This document shows positions 1 through 5,992 of a stretch of DNA of 7,921 nucleotides, one piece after another. A program made the translations under genes and the position numbers. Source of the DNA: Alphaproteobacteria bacterium (GTDB lineage Bacteria > Pseudomonadota > Alphaproteobacteria > RS24); NCBI GenBank assembly GCA_029248825.1, contig JAQWIP010000056.1, forward strand, positions 1 to 7,921. Direction: 5' to 3'. How positions within the stretch are numbered: position 1 is the stretch's first letter; every line of letters starts with the position of its first letter. The notes beneath the pieces were generated by a model, which made no database searches, was not told the DNA's origin, and saw nothing but the letters and a program-made list of their open reading frames with translations.

Positions 1-186
1 CGTCTTATTGCCGTCTACTCTAGCGTCCATCTTGATACCTCACTTAGCGAGAAATACGTCCCACAATACGTCAGGCACCCAGACTGCCTAAATTACATTT
101 ACTCTAACAGCTCAGACTTAAATGAACTTATGCCATGCCCAGCTGCCAGCGTATTACCTTAATTTTGCACATTGTTTTGCAAGAAA

Positions 187-201
187 GCAAAGTCTCTTTG
201 C
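187..201. repeat. Small perfect hairpin in the left flank
   Basis: GCAAAG (187-192) and CTTTGC (196-201) are perfect inverted repeats around a 3-base TCT loop. An alternative 8-base inverted repeat, TTTTGCAA (175-182) with TTGCAAAA (198-205), overlaps it. The run after the stem is A-rich on the plus strand, not T-rich. Read from the minus strand, the last stem bases on the left are followed by more mixed sequence, so it is not a convincing terminator in either direction. It may be chance or a weak protein-binding site. Confidence 0.3.
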
Positions 202-289
202 AAAAGCCGCACAAACCTTGCCGTTAGATAGCCAAAATGGCTGCATCAAACAAGGCAAACTTGAGCCAGAGAACCGCAGAATCTACTTT

Positions 290-319
290 TTGCCCGCTAA
301 ATTCCGCCTCATTGATAAT
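290..319 (+). promoter_or_regulatory. Possible sigma-70-type promoter for cysS
   Basis: TTGCCC at 290-295 (4 of 6 to TTGACA) is followed after 18 bases by GATAAT at 314-319 (5 of 6 to TATAAT). Transcription would begin near 326, leaving a leader of about 85 bases before the preferred cysS start at 410. This is pattern matching only. The region is AT-richer than the rest of the window, so chance matches are more likely here. Confidence 0.33.
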
Positions 320-409
320 GTAAATAAGCTTTATCCCGCCGATTTCCAGTGTTTTGGGATTATTTAATTGGCCTTGCGGCTCAACCTGCAGATGAATTAT
401 GGTGCGCGC

Positions 410-1771
410 ATGGAAACACAGCTCTATCTGCACAATACGTTGGCGCGCGAAAAGCAAGTCTTTACGCCGCAAGACCCCTCGCGGGTGACGCTTTACGTGT
501 GCGGCCCCACGGTTTATGGGCCCTGTCACATTGGTAATTTTCGCCCCGCCGTGGTGTTTGATGTTTTGGTGCGGGTGCTGCGGGCGCTTTATCCGCAGGT
601 AGTTTACGCCCGCAATATTACCGATGTGGATGATAAAATTAACGCCAAAGCGCTCGACGAAGGGGTGGATATTTCGCATATCACCGAGCGCTATCACGCC
701 AAATATTTAGCCGATATGCAGGTGCTAAGCGTGTTGCCGCCCGATATAGAACCTTTTGCCACAAAGCATATCGAAGACATGCAGGCGATGATTGCGCAGC
801 TCATCGACAAGGGTCATGCCTATGTCGAACAGGGGCATGTGTTGTTTGATGTCACGCAAGATGGCGACTATGGCCAGCTGTCGGGTCGTTCGCGCGAGGA
901 TATGTTGGCGGGCGCGCGCGTCGAAGTGGCGCCTTATAAAAAAGATGCTGGCGATTTTGTTTTGTGGAAACCCTCCACGCCCGAGCAACCCGGTTGGGAC
1001 AGTATTTGGGGGCGTGGCCGTCCGGGTTGGCATATTGAATGCTCGGCGATGATTGAAAAACATCTTGGCCACACGATTGATATTCATGGCGGCGGCGCAG
1101 ATTTGCAATTTCCCCACCATGAAAACGAAGCGGCGCAGAGCCGTTGTTCGCATGGTGCGCCGCTGGCTCATTATTGGCTGCACAATGGCATGTTGAATAT
1201 TTCGGGCGAAAAAATGTCGAAATCTATCGGCAATATTAAGGTGATGGACGAGCTGCTGGAAGACGCGCCTGGCGAGGCCATCCGCTTGGGGCTATTGCAG
1301 GGGCATTATCGTCAGCGGCTCGATTTCAGCGATGCGCTATTGGCGCAATCGGTGAAAAACCTCGACCGCCTCTATGGCGTGTTGCGCGACACGAGCGATA
1401 TCGAAGCCGCGCCCGCGCCCGCGCCAGACGGATTTCTAACCGCGCTTTGCGACGATTTAAATACCCCCAAAGCGCTGGCCGAATTATTCGCCTTGAGCAA
1501 AAACATCCGCTCGCCCGAGGAAAAAGGCGCGTTTCTCTCGGCCGCCAATCTCATGGGGCTGTTGCAACAAGCGCCCGAAGATTGGTTCGCCGCCCAAACC
1601 GCAGACAGCGAGGTCGACGCGGTGGCAGTGCAGGCATGGATTGAAAAACGCGCCGTGGCGCGCGCCGAAAAAGATTTCGCCGCCGCCGATGCCGCCCGCG
1701 ATGCTTTGACGGCCATGGGCGTGGTGATTGAAGACACGCCAGACGGCACAATCTGGAAGCTCGCAAAATGA
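410..1771 (+). CDS. cysS: Cysteinyl-tRNA synthetase (CysRS)
   Basis: A cytosolic class I aminoacyl-tRNA synthetase that joins cysteine to tRNA-Cys using ATP. I chose ATG 410, giving 453 residues, because METQLYLHNTLAREK aligns with the usual CysRS N-terminus. TTG 368 and ATG 392 are in frame but would add 14 and 6 unfamiliar residues, and no start has a clear ribosome site. All hallmarks are present: CGPTVYG with Cys31, the HIGH-type signature HIGN at 40-43, WHIECS with Cys211, HHENE with His236 and Glu240, and KMSKS at 268-272. Cys31, Cys211, His236 and Glu240 correspond to the four zinc ligands that select cysteine (Cys28, Cys209, His234 and Glu238 in E. coli). A short Ala-Pro linker near residue 340 leads into the helical tRNA-binding C-terminal domain. 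Length is normal for the family. The Fe-S scaffold gene follows after 24 bases, so the two are probably co-transcribed. Confidence 0.97.
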   Translation: METQLYLHNTLAREKQVFTPQDPSRVTLYVCGPTVYGPCHIGNFRPAVVFDVLVRVLRALYPQVVYARNITDVDDKINAKALDEGVDISHITERYHAKYLADMQVLSVLPPDIEPFATKHIEDMQAMIAQLIDKGHAYVEQGHVLFDVTQDGDYGQLSGRSREDMLAGARVEVAPYKKDAGDFVLWKPSTPEQPGWDSIWGRGRPGWHIECSAMIEKHLGHTIDIHGGGADLQFPHHENEAAQSRCSHGAPLAHYWLHNGMLNISGEKMSKSIGNIKVMDELLEDAPGEAIRLGLLQGHYRQRLDFSDALLAQSVKNLDRLYGVLRDTSDIEAAPAPAPDGFLTALCDDLNTPKALAELFALSKNIRSPEEKGAFLSAANLMGLLQQAPEDWFAAQTADSEVDAVAVQAWIEKRAVARAEKDFAAADAARDALTAMGVVIEDTPDGTIWKLAK

Positions 1772-1795
1772 TGTGCCAGCGCCTATCTTAAGACC

Positions 1796-2236
1796 ATGAT
1801 GAACGATCTTTACAATCAGCGGATTTTAAAACTAGCGGCGGATATTGCCCATATCGGCAACCTGGCAGAGGACGCCGCGCGCCCCATCGCCAAGGCCGAT
1901 GCGGTGTCGCGCCTGTGCGGCTCGAAAGTGCATGTCGAATTAGCCATGGGCGAGGACGGCACGGTCGCGGCTTTTGCGCATCAGCTCGAGGCCTGCGCTT
2001 TGGGCCAAGCGGCCAGCTCGGTGATGGCGCGCGAGATTATCGGCACGCGGCCAGACGAATTGCGCGCCCTCGGCGCGACGATGCGCGCCATGCTGAAACA
2101 AGACGGCACGCCGCCGACGGGGCGCTGGGCAGATTTGGAAGTTTTAGAACCTGTGCGCGAGTTTAAAAACCGCCATGCCTCGACCCTGCTGACCTTTGAT
2201 GCGGTAGAAAACTGTCTGGCGCAATTGGGGGTTTAA
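1796..2236 (+). CDS. NifU_N/IscU-like iron-sulfur cluster assembly scaffold protein
   Basis: A 146-residue protein resembling the IscU/NifU N-terminal scaffold fold, on which Fe-S clusters are built from cysteine-derived sulfur. Two cysteines sit in the expected contexts: Cys41 in SRLCGS and Cys67 in LEACALGQAASSVMA, the latter matching the IscU G-C-A-I-S/S-S-M segment. The third IscU position (normally HCS) reads RHAST at 126-130, so the Cys is Ala; another Cys, Cys140, lies nearby in AVENCL. From memory, alphaproteobacterial homologues next to yidD and thrS share this RHAST form, so it is probably a subfamily trait rather than damage. The start could be ATG 1796 or the adjacent ATG 1799. 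It lies 24 bases after cysS, whose amino acid is the sulfur source for clusters, though that may be coincidence. Its TAA is interlocked with the stop of the convergent gene. Scaffold activity is inferred from family. Confidence 0.85.
   Translation: MMNDLYNQRILKLAADIAHIGNLAEDAARPIAKADAVSRLCGSKVHVELAMGEDGTVAAFAHQLEACALGQAASSVMAREIIGTRPDELRALGATMRAMLKQDGTPPTGRWADLEVLEPVREFKNRHASTLLTFDAVENCLAQLGV
2233..2236. other. Shared palindromic stop codons (TTAA)
   Basis: TAA on the plus strand (2234-2236) ends the scaffold gene, and TAA on the minus strand (2235-2233) ends the DUF1905-like gene. Both come from one TTAA palindrome, leaving no room for a terminator between the converging genes. Confidence 0.95.
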
Positions 2237-2541
2237 AGCCCGAGCAGGGTGATTTTTATCTCTTGGGATTTGCCGACTTCGATATTTTCTGCGAGGCGCA
2301 CAGATTTTTTCACCGGCAAAAGATAGCTCTGGCGTTGCTTGCTGGGAAACATAGAGGTCTTCCATTGGCTGTCGCCAATTTGCGCATTTACTTTCAAAGA
2401 TTTAAAGCCGCGTTGCACATGGGTGGTGAAATAGCGCGCGTGATCGCTCACTTCCTTGGGCAGCGTTACGAAGAACCAATCGGTTTTTTTGCCCGACCAA
2501 ACCCATACTTCGCCGCTGAATTTATATTCAAGCGTGTCCAT
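2233..2541 (-). CDS. DUF1905-like small protein
   Basis: A 102-residue soluble protein with no signal peptide or membrane segment. It has the DUF1905 pattern: an N-terminal strand with an aromatic-rich stretch (residues 6-24), the turn VTLPKEVSDHA (25-35), GFKSLKVNAQIGDSQWKTSMFP (45-66), and then a strand and a conserved-looking VRLAENIEVGKSQEIKITL (81-99). DUF1905 domains are small beta-barrel proteins, sometimes fused to YdeI/OmpD-associated domains; their biochemical role is unknown to me and I assign none. The ATG lies inside the end of the upstream minus-strand membrane-protein gene (14-base overlap) and has no clear ribosome site of its own, so translation is probably coupled. Its TAA shares TTAA at 2233-2236 with the stop of the converging scaffold gene. 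Confidence 0.8.
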   Translation of the reverse strand: MDTLEYKFSGEVWVWSGKKTDWFFVTLPKEVSDHARYFTTHVQRGFKSLKVNAQIGDSQWKTSMFPSKQRQSYLLPVKKSVRLAENIEVGKSQEIKITLLGL

Positions 2542-2740
2542 TTATGAAAAATAGCTTAGCCATAAGCAGTGCATATGTAAGCCCAAAAACGCCGGCATAA
2601 ACTTTCCAATCCAGCGATAAGAGCGGCGGCCAGAGCTTGGCCAAAAGCAGCGCAAAGGCGAAGACGCAAATCTTGAGACAAGCGATATCCCAGAGCCCCA
2701 AGCGCGCCAGACGCGTTTCTAACCCTTTTTTAAACTTCAT
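2528..2740 (-). CDS. Small two-helix inner-membrane protein, function unknown
   Basis: A 70-residue protein with a basic N-terminus (KFKKGLETRLARLG), a first hydrophobic helix around residues 19-41 (IACLKICVFAFALLLAKLWP), a short DWK turn, and a second helix around 47-66. It ends in the polar tail NGHA. It resembles the many small LAKLWP-containing membrane proteins seen in bacteria and archaea, but I recognise no named family or role. The frame is open to ATG 2794, but I chose ATG 2740 because AGAAAGG (2754-2748) precedes it with 7-base spacing and the 18 extra residues are polar and unlike a membrane-protein N-terminus. Its TGA lies 14 bases inside the DUF1905-like gene, so the two form one minus-strand unit. 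Whether the partners interact is not shown by the sequence. The 53 bases up to yidD must hold both divergent starts. Confidence 0.7.
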   Translation of the reverse strand: MKFKKGLETRLARLGLWDIACLKICVFAFALLLAKLWPPLLSLDWKVYAGVFGLTYALLMAKLFFINGHA

Positions 2741-2747
2741 TGGATAG

Positions 2748-2754
2748 CCTTTCT
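2748..2754 (-). promoter_or_regulatory. Ribosome binding site deciding the start of the 70-residue membrane protein
   Basis: The minus strand reads AGAAAGG here, 7 bases before ATG 2740-2738. It is one of the better Shine-Dalgarno matches in the window and favours the short form over the longer open frame beginning at 2794. Confidence 0.6.
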
Positions 2755-2782
2755 TTGTTTCGAAGCAGCAAGACGATGCGCT

Positions 2783-2786
2783 AGGA
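2783..2786 (+). promoter_or_regulatory. Ribosome binding site of yidD
   Basis: AGGA lies 7 bases before the yidD ATG at 2794. It is short but well placed. Confidence 0.45.
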
Positions 2787-2793
2787 TAGGCCA

Positions 2794-3108
2794 ATGATAC
2801 GATTAACCCTCCGTTTTGTGGCGCTTTTGCCTGTGCATATATATCGCCTGTTTATCTCGCCCTTGCTGGGGCCGAGGTGTCGGTTTCAGCCGACCTGTTC
2901 GGAATATGCGCTGCATGCGGTGAATGCGCATGGCGTATGGACGGGCGGCTGGTTGGCGGCCAAGCGTTTGGGCAAATGCCATCCGTTTCATAAAATGCAT
3001 GCTGGCCACGGTTTTGACCCCGTGCCACTTGAGGTTTGCGCGCCACCTTGGTATGCACCATGGAGAGTTTCCTCGGCGCCGCGTGCCGAAAATGACGCCG
3101 AAGCCTAG
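2794..3108 (+). CDS. yidD: Membrane protein insertion efficiency factor YidD
   Basis: A 104-residue YidD-family protein. In other bacteria YidD is a small, membrane-associated protein that helps YidC/Sec insert inner-membrane proteins. The family signature is complete: an amphipathic N-terminal helix with YRLFISPLLGPRCRFQPTCS (residues 17-36), then EYALHAVNAHGVWTGGWLAAKRL, GKCHPFH (60-66) and GFDPVP (73-78). The three conserved cysteines are Cys29, Cys35 and Cys62. The last 25 residues are a less conserved, Pro/Ala-rich tail that varies between species. The GHG insertion before FDPVP is slightly longer than the usual PGGYDPVP. It starts 53 bases from the divergent membrane-protein gene and ends 24 bases before thrS, with which it is probably co-transcribed; this pairing is common in Alphaproteobacteria. 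Confidence 0.95.
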   Translation: MIRLTLRFVALLPVHIYRLFISPLLGPRCRFQPTCSEYALHAVNAHGVWTGGWLAAKRLGKCHPFHKMHAGHGFDPVPLEVCAPPWYAPWRVSSAPRAENDAEA

Positions 3109-3132
3109 GCGAGATAACGAGAAGTTGGAATT

Positions 3133-5094
3133 ATGATTACATTGACCCTGCCAGATGGCGCGACCCGCGAATTTGACGCGCCCCTAGATGGGCTTGCTTT
3201 TGCCACCAGCATTTCGAAATCTCTGGCGAAAAAAGCGCTCGCTTTGAAGTTGAACGGCGAAGTGGTGGATTTGGCCACGCGGATTGACGCCGATGCCGAA
3301 ATTTCTGTCATCACGGCGGCCGATGCCGATGGCGTCGATTTATTGCGCCATGATTGCGCCCATGTTTTGGCCGAGGCCGTGCAAGAGCTGTTCCCCGAAA
3401 CCCAAGTGACCATTGGGCCAGTGATTAAAGACGGGTTTTATTATGACTTCGCGCGCGAGACGCCGTTTAGCCTCGACGACCTAGAGGCCATCGAGCAACG
3501 CATGCGCGATATCGTTGACCGCAACGAAGAGATTATCCGCGAAGTTTGGAACCGCGACGAAGCGGTGGCGCATTTCACCGAGATTGGCGAAGTCTATAAG
3601 GCCGAGATTATCGCCTCTATTCCGGGCGACCAGCCGATTACGATTTACCGCCAAGGCGCTTGGAAAGATTTGTGCCGTGGGCCGCATTTGCCGTCGACGG
3701 GCAAGCTGGGCAAGGCGTTTAAACTGACCAAATTAGCTGGCGCCTATTGGCGCGGCGATAGCAATAATGAAATGCTGCAACGCATTTACGGCACCTGCTG
3801 GGGGCATGAAAAAGATTTAAAAGCCTATTTGCACATGGTGGAAGAAGCCGAAAAACGCGATCATCGCAAAATTGGCCGCGAGATGGACTTGTTCCATTTC
3901 CAAGAAGAAGCGCAAGGCAGCGTGTTTTGGCACGCCAAGGGCTATACGATTTGGCAGCAGCTCGAGCAGTATATTCGCCGCCGCTTGAATGCCAATGACT
4001 ATGAAGAAGTGAAAACGCCACAGCTTTTGGACAAACGCTTCTGGGAGCAATCGGGTCACTGGGATAAATTCCGCGAGAATATGTTCGTCGTGCCAGATGA
4101 AGTGCCATCGACGGATGAAGAGACCGCTGTTATTTCTGGCGATGCTGACTTGATGGCTATCAAACCGATGAATTGCCCCGCCCATGTGCAGATTTTCAAA
4201 CAGGGCATTAAGTCTTATCGCGACCTGCCTATTCGGATGGCGGAGTTTGGCTGTTGCCACCGCAATGAACCGCATGGTGCTTTGCACGGGTTGATGCGAG
4301 TTCGTCAAATGACCCAAGATGACGCGCATATTTTTTGCCGCGAAGACCAAATCATTTCCGAAGCCGTCGATTTTTGCGGACTGGTAACCCAAGTTTATGA
4401 CGACCTCGGCTTTGCCGATGTGTCGGTCAAAATTGCGCTGCGCCCTGAAGTTCGCGCGGGCGAAGATGAGGCTTGGGACAGAGCTGAACAAGGCTTGCGC
4501 GATGCGCTAACCGAGGCGGGTTTGGAATGGGAAGAGCTGCCAGGCGAGGGCGCTTTCTACGGACCGAAAATTGAATATCATTTGCATGATGCCATTGGGC
4601 GGACATGGCAATGCGCCACTTTGCAGCTCGACTTTGTGCTACCCGAGCGTTTGGACGCCGCCTATATTGGCGAAGATGGCGAGAAACATCGCCCGGTTAT
4701 GTTGCACCGTGCGGTATTGGGGTCGATAGAGCGTTTCCTCGGCATTCTCATCGAGAGCTATGCCGGCAAACTGCCGCTTTGGTTGGCGCCTGAGCAGGTG
4801 GTTGTCTGCCCGATTACCACCGATGCGGATGGCTATGCGCAAGAGGTTGTGGCGCAATTGACCGCCCAAGGCTTGCGCGCGCGTGCCGATACGCGCAACG
4901 AAAAAATTAACTATAAAGTGCGCGAGCATTCGGTCGCGAAAGTTCCGGTCATTCTGGCTGTCGGCATGCGCGAGGCGGAAGGCAAAACCGTTTCTATGCG
5001 TCGTCTCGGCTCGAAAGACCAGACGGTTTTGGGCTTACAAGAAGCGGCCGAAGCCTTGACTTTGGAAGCCACGCCGCCCGATTTGCGCCGCTAG
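3133..5094 (+). CDS. thrS: Threonyl-tRNA synthetase (ThrRS)
   Basis: A cytosolic class II synthetase that charges tRNA-Thr and edits mischarged Ser. At 653 residues it is full length. Domains in order: TGS (about 1-62); the editing domain, with HDCAH at 73-77 and Cys181/His185 in DLCRGPHLP, the residues that hydrolyse Ser-tRNA-Thr; the catalytic core (about 245-545) with motif 2 around EFGCCHRNEP (371-380) and zinc ligands Cys348 (MNCPAH), His399 (QDDAHIF) and His525 (MLHRAVLG); and the anticodon-binding domain (about 550-645). The zinc ligands are offset by 14 from E. coli Cys334, His385 and His511, largely because of the longer segment at 319-344. The spacing from yidD is 24 bases; GAGAAG at 3119-3124 is a weak ribosome site. 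I see no leader like the E. coli thrS autoregulatory operator. The stop interlocks with the converging gene. Confidence 0.98.
   Translation: MITLTLPDGATREFDAPLDGLAFATSISKSLAKKALALKLNGEVVDLATRIDADAEISVITAADADGVDLLRHDCAHVLAEAVQELFPETQVTIGPVIKDGFYYDFARETPFSLDDLEAIEQRMRDIVDRNEEIIREVWNRDEAVAHFTEIGEVYKAEIIASIPGDQPITIYRQGAWKDLCRGPHLPSTGKLGKAFKLTKLAGAYWRGDSNNEMLQRIYGTCWGHEKDLKAYLHMVEEAEKRDHRKIGREMDLFHFQEEAQGSVFWHAKGYTIWQQLEQYIRRRLNANDYEEVKTPQLLDKRFWEQSGHWDKFRENMFVVPDEVPSTDEETAVISGDADLMAIKPMNCPAHVQIFKQGIKSYRDLPIRMAEFGCCHRNEPHGALHGLMRVRQMTQDDAHIFCREDQIISEAVDFCGLVTQVYDDLGFADVSVKIALRPEVRAGEDEAWDRAEQGLRDALTEAGLEWEELPGEGAFYGPKIEYHLHDAIGRTWQCATLQLDFVLPERLDAAYIGEDGEKHRPVMLHRAVLGSIERFLGILIESYAGKLPLWLAPEQVVVCPITTDADGYAQEVVAQLTAQGLRARADTRNEKINYKVREHSVAKVPVILAVGMREAEGKTVSMRRLGSKDQTVLGLQEAAEALTLEATPPDLRR
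5091..5094. other. Shared palindromic stop codons (CTAG)
   Basis: TAG on the plus strand (5092-5094) ends thrS, and TAG on the minus strand (5093-5091) ends the beta-barrel-like gene. Both are read from one CTAG palindrome, the second such junction in this window. Confidence 0.95.
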
Positions 5095-5894
5095 AATTTT
5101 TGTTGAAATTCCAGAGTCCACTGCTGACCAGTTAAAAATCTGGTGAGCGGTTGTTGGCTATTGTTCACCCGCGAATGACCGCGTCCAAGGGTGATTTCAA
5201 AATCGGCCAACTGCGGTTTCCACGTCAGCCGCGTGCTGTGTTTGAGCGATAGATAGCCCGTGGTCTCATTTTCAAACTGCTCGGCTTGCGAGCCAATTTG
5301 CCAATCGCCCCGCAGAATAGAAAATCGATACTGCCCGTTCACATGGGACTCGCGAGACAGACGGGTTTGGCTAAATTCCACCTCTTGCAAAACCGACACA
5401 CGCCCCAGCGTTATTTTATCGGCTAGGGAAATTCCGACATGATACCCACTTTGATGGCGGGGACTGCTTTGCCAATCTAGCTCACCCCGCAGGCTGGCAA
5501 TTTTCTCGCGCTGCCAGTCGAGCTTGGGAAAGAGCGTTTCAAGAGCAAAGAAAACAAAGGGCGGCAATAATCCAGTGGCCAATTTGGGCGCGTCGACTTG
5601 CAATGCCAATTGACCGTTTTGGCTCTGGTTTTGGCGCCCCGTCTCACGGGTTTTCTGCTCGGTCAGTTTGGCCAAAATCGTGATGCGCGGGTTCAGGCCA
5701 TGTTCAAGCAAGAGGCCTTGATAGGTCTCGCGAAGCGTGTCATCGCCCTCGGGCGCTAGCGGATAGTGCAGCGGTTGTTTGCGCTCGCCATATTGCAGGG
5801 TCGCTTTGCTGTCGCCTTCTGGCACCATCCAAGCCCCTGCCCAAGCCGGGGAGGCGAGACAAGAAGCCAGCAGATAAAAAACCACAACGCGCAT
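5091..5894 (-). CDS. Exported, probably outer-membrane beta-barrel protein, function unknown
   Basis: A 267-residue protein I cannot place in a named family. Residues 1-19 form a signal peptide: MR, a hydrophobic core, then ASPAWA with cleavage before Gly20. LASC at 9-12 also fits a lipobox, but the core before it would be very short, so I prefer signal peptidase I. The mature protein opens with GAWMVPEGDSKATLQYG, a start seen in several alphaproteobacterial hypothetical envelope proteins as I recall. Much of the rest alternates polar and hydrophobic residues as beta strands do (for example LRGELDWQSS, HVGISLADKITLG, GYLSLKHSTRLTWK). It ends WTLEFQQKF, with the terminal Phe typical of proteins assembled by the BAM complex. 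Two Phe/Leu-rich segments near 110-125 are less barrel-like. Start ATG 5894 has AAAGG at 5906-5902. It is divergent from the nitroreductase operon, with 98 bases between the starts. Confidence 0.75.
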   Translation of the reverse strand: MRVVVFYLLASCLASPAWAGAWMVPEGDSKATLQYGERKQPLHYPLAPEGDDTLRETYQGLLLEHGLNPRITILAKLTEQKTRETGRQNQSQNGQLALQVDAPKLATGLLPPFVFFALETLFPKLDWQREKIASLRGELDWQSSPRHQSGYHVGISLADKITLGRVSVLQEVEFSQTRLSRESHVNGQYRFSILRGDWQIGSQAEQFENETTGYLSLKHSTRLTWKPQLADFEITLGRGHSRVNNSQQPLTRFLTGQQWTLEFQQKF

Positions 5895-5901
5895 GAGCCA
5901 A

Positions 5902-5906
5902 CCTTT
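5902..5906 (-). promoter_or_regulatory. Ribosome binding site of the beta-barrel-like gene
   Basis: AAAGG on the minus strand, 7 bases before ATG 5894-5892, supports that start. Confidence 0.5.
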
Positions 5907-5934
5907 GGGTTGTTATTGTTCTTAAGAGCGCTAA

Positions 5935-5961
5935 TTGACTTTGCAACAAGGCAGGGATAAG
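5935..5961 (+). promoter_or_regulatory. Possible promoter of the nitroreductase/MATE operon
   Basis: TTGACT at 5935-5940 (5 of 6 to TTGACA) is followed by GATAAG at 5956-5961 (4 of 6 to TATAAT) with a short 15-base spacer. The 98-base divergent gap must also hold the promoter of the minus-strand gene, for which I see no clear pair of boxes. Confidence is limited by the spacer. Confidence 0.35.
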
Positions 5962-5981
5962 CCAGAGCGAGTAAGCTTGAT

Positions 5982-5985
5982 GGGA
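5982..5985 (+). promoter_or_regulatory. Ribosome binding site of the nitroreductase gene
   Basis: GGGA lies 7 bases before ATG 5993 and supports that start. Confidence 0.45.
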
Positions 5986-5992
5986 CAAGATA

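Larger units (their letters stand above)
1..409. other. Gene-poor, lower-GC left flank upstream of cysS
   Basis: No recognisable gene lies here. A plus-strand frame is open from base 1 to a TAA at 160-162 (53 codons) and could be the 3' end of a gene entering from the left, but its residues match no family I know. A plus-strand frame from ATG 122 to 367 (81 codons) and a minus-strand frame ending at 224 are also open; the minus frame runs on into a shadow of cysS and has no good start near 390. On the minus strand an ATG at 30-28 is preceded by GAGG with 7-base spacing, so a gene could start there and leave the window after ten codons. By hand count the first 180 bases are about 44% G+C, and the GCG/CGC-rich codons of the genes to the right are nearly absent. 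This could be a spacer, a decayed gene or the edge of acquired DNA. Confidence 0.5.

Noticed and set aside
122..367. Plus-strand 81-codon open frame before cysS
   Set aside because: No ribosome site, no recognisable motif, unusual composition, and a candidate promoter lies within it. I could not support it as a gene, though it is mentioned in the left-flank entry.
224..697. Minus-strand open frame of 157 codons
   Set aside because: Two thirds lie antisense to the well-supported cysS N-terminus, with no family resemblance there. The last ~48 codons outside cysS look somewhat protein-like but have no start of their own.
725..1183. Minus-strand 152-codon open frame inside cysS
   Set aside because: Antisense shadow of the CysRS core, with no domain signature.
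1409..1430. GC-rich CGCC-type simple repeat within cysS
   Set aside because: It encodes a short Ala-Pro linker in CysRS in frame; low-complexity coding sequence rather than a functional repeat.
2263..2547. Plus-strand 94-codon open frame opposite the DUF1905-like gene
   Set aside because: The minus-strand reading has the family pattern and a coupled start; the plus reading has neither.
2741..2794. N-terminal extension of the small membrane protein to ATG 2794
   Set aside because: The extra 18 residues are polar and Cys/Ser-rich, and would overlap the yidD start. ATG 2740 has a good ribosome site.
3103..3110. GCCTAGGC palindrome at the yidD stop, also present at 6447-6454
   Set aside because: Two copies of an 8-base palindrome in unrelated contexts (a stop codon and inside the nitroreductase gene) are not enough to infer a site.
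3109..3132. Search for a thrS leader, attenuator or autoregulatory hairpin
   Set aside because: The gap to yidD is only 24 bases and holds no hairpin, so there is no room for a structured leader.
3817..4491. Minus-strand 224-codon open frame inside thrS
   Set aside because: Entirely antisense to the ThrRS catalytic domain. Long antisense frames are common opposite coding sequence of this composition, and it shows no family features.
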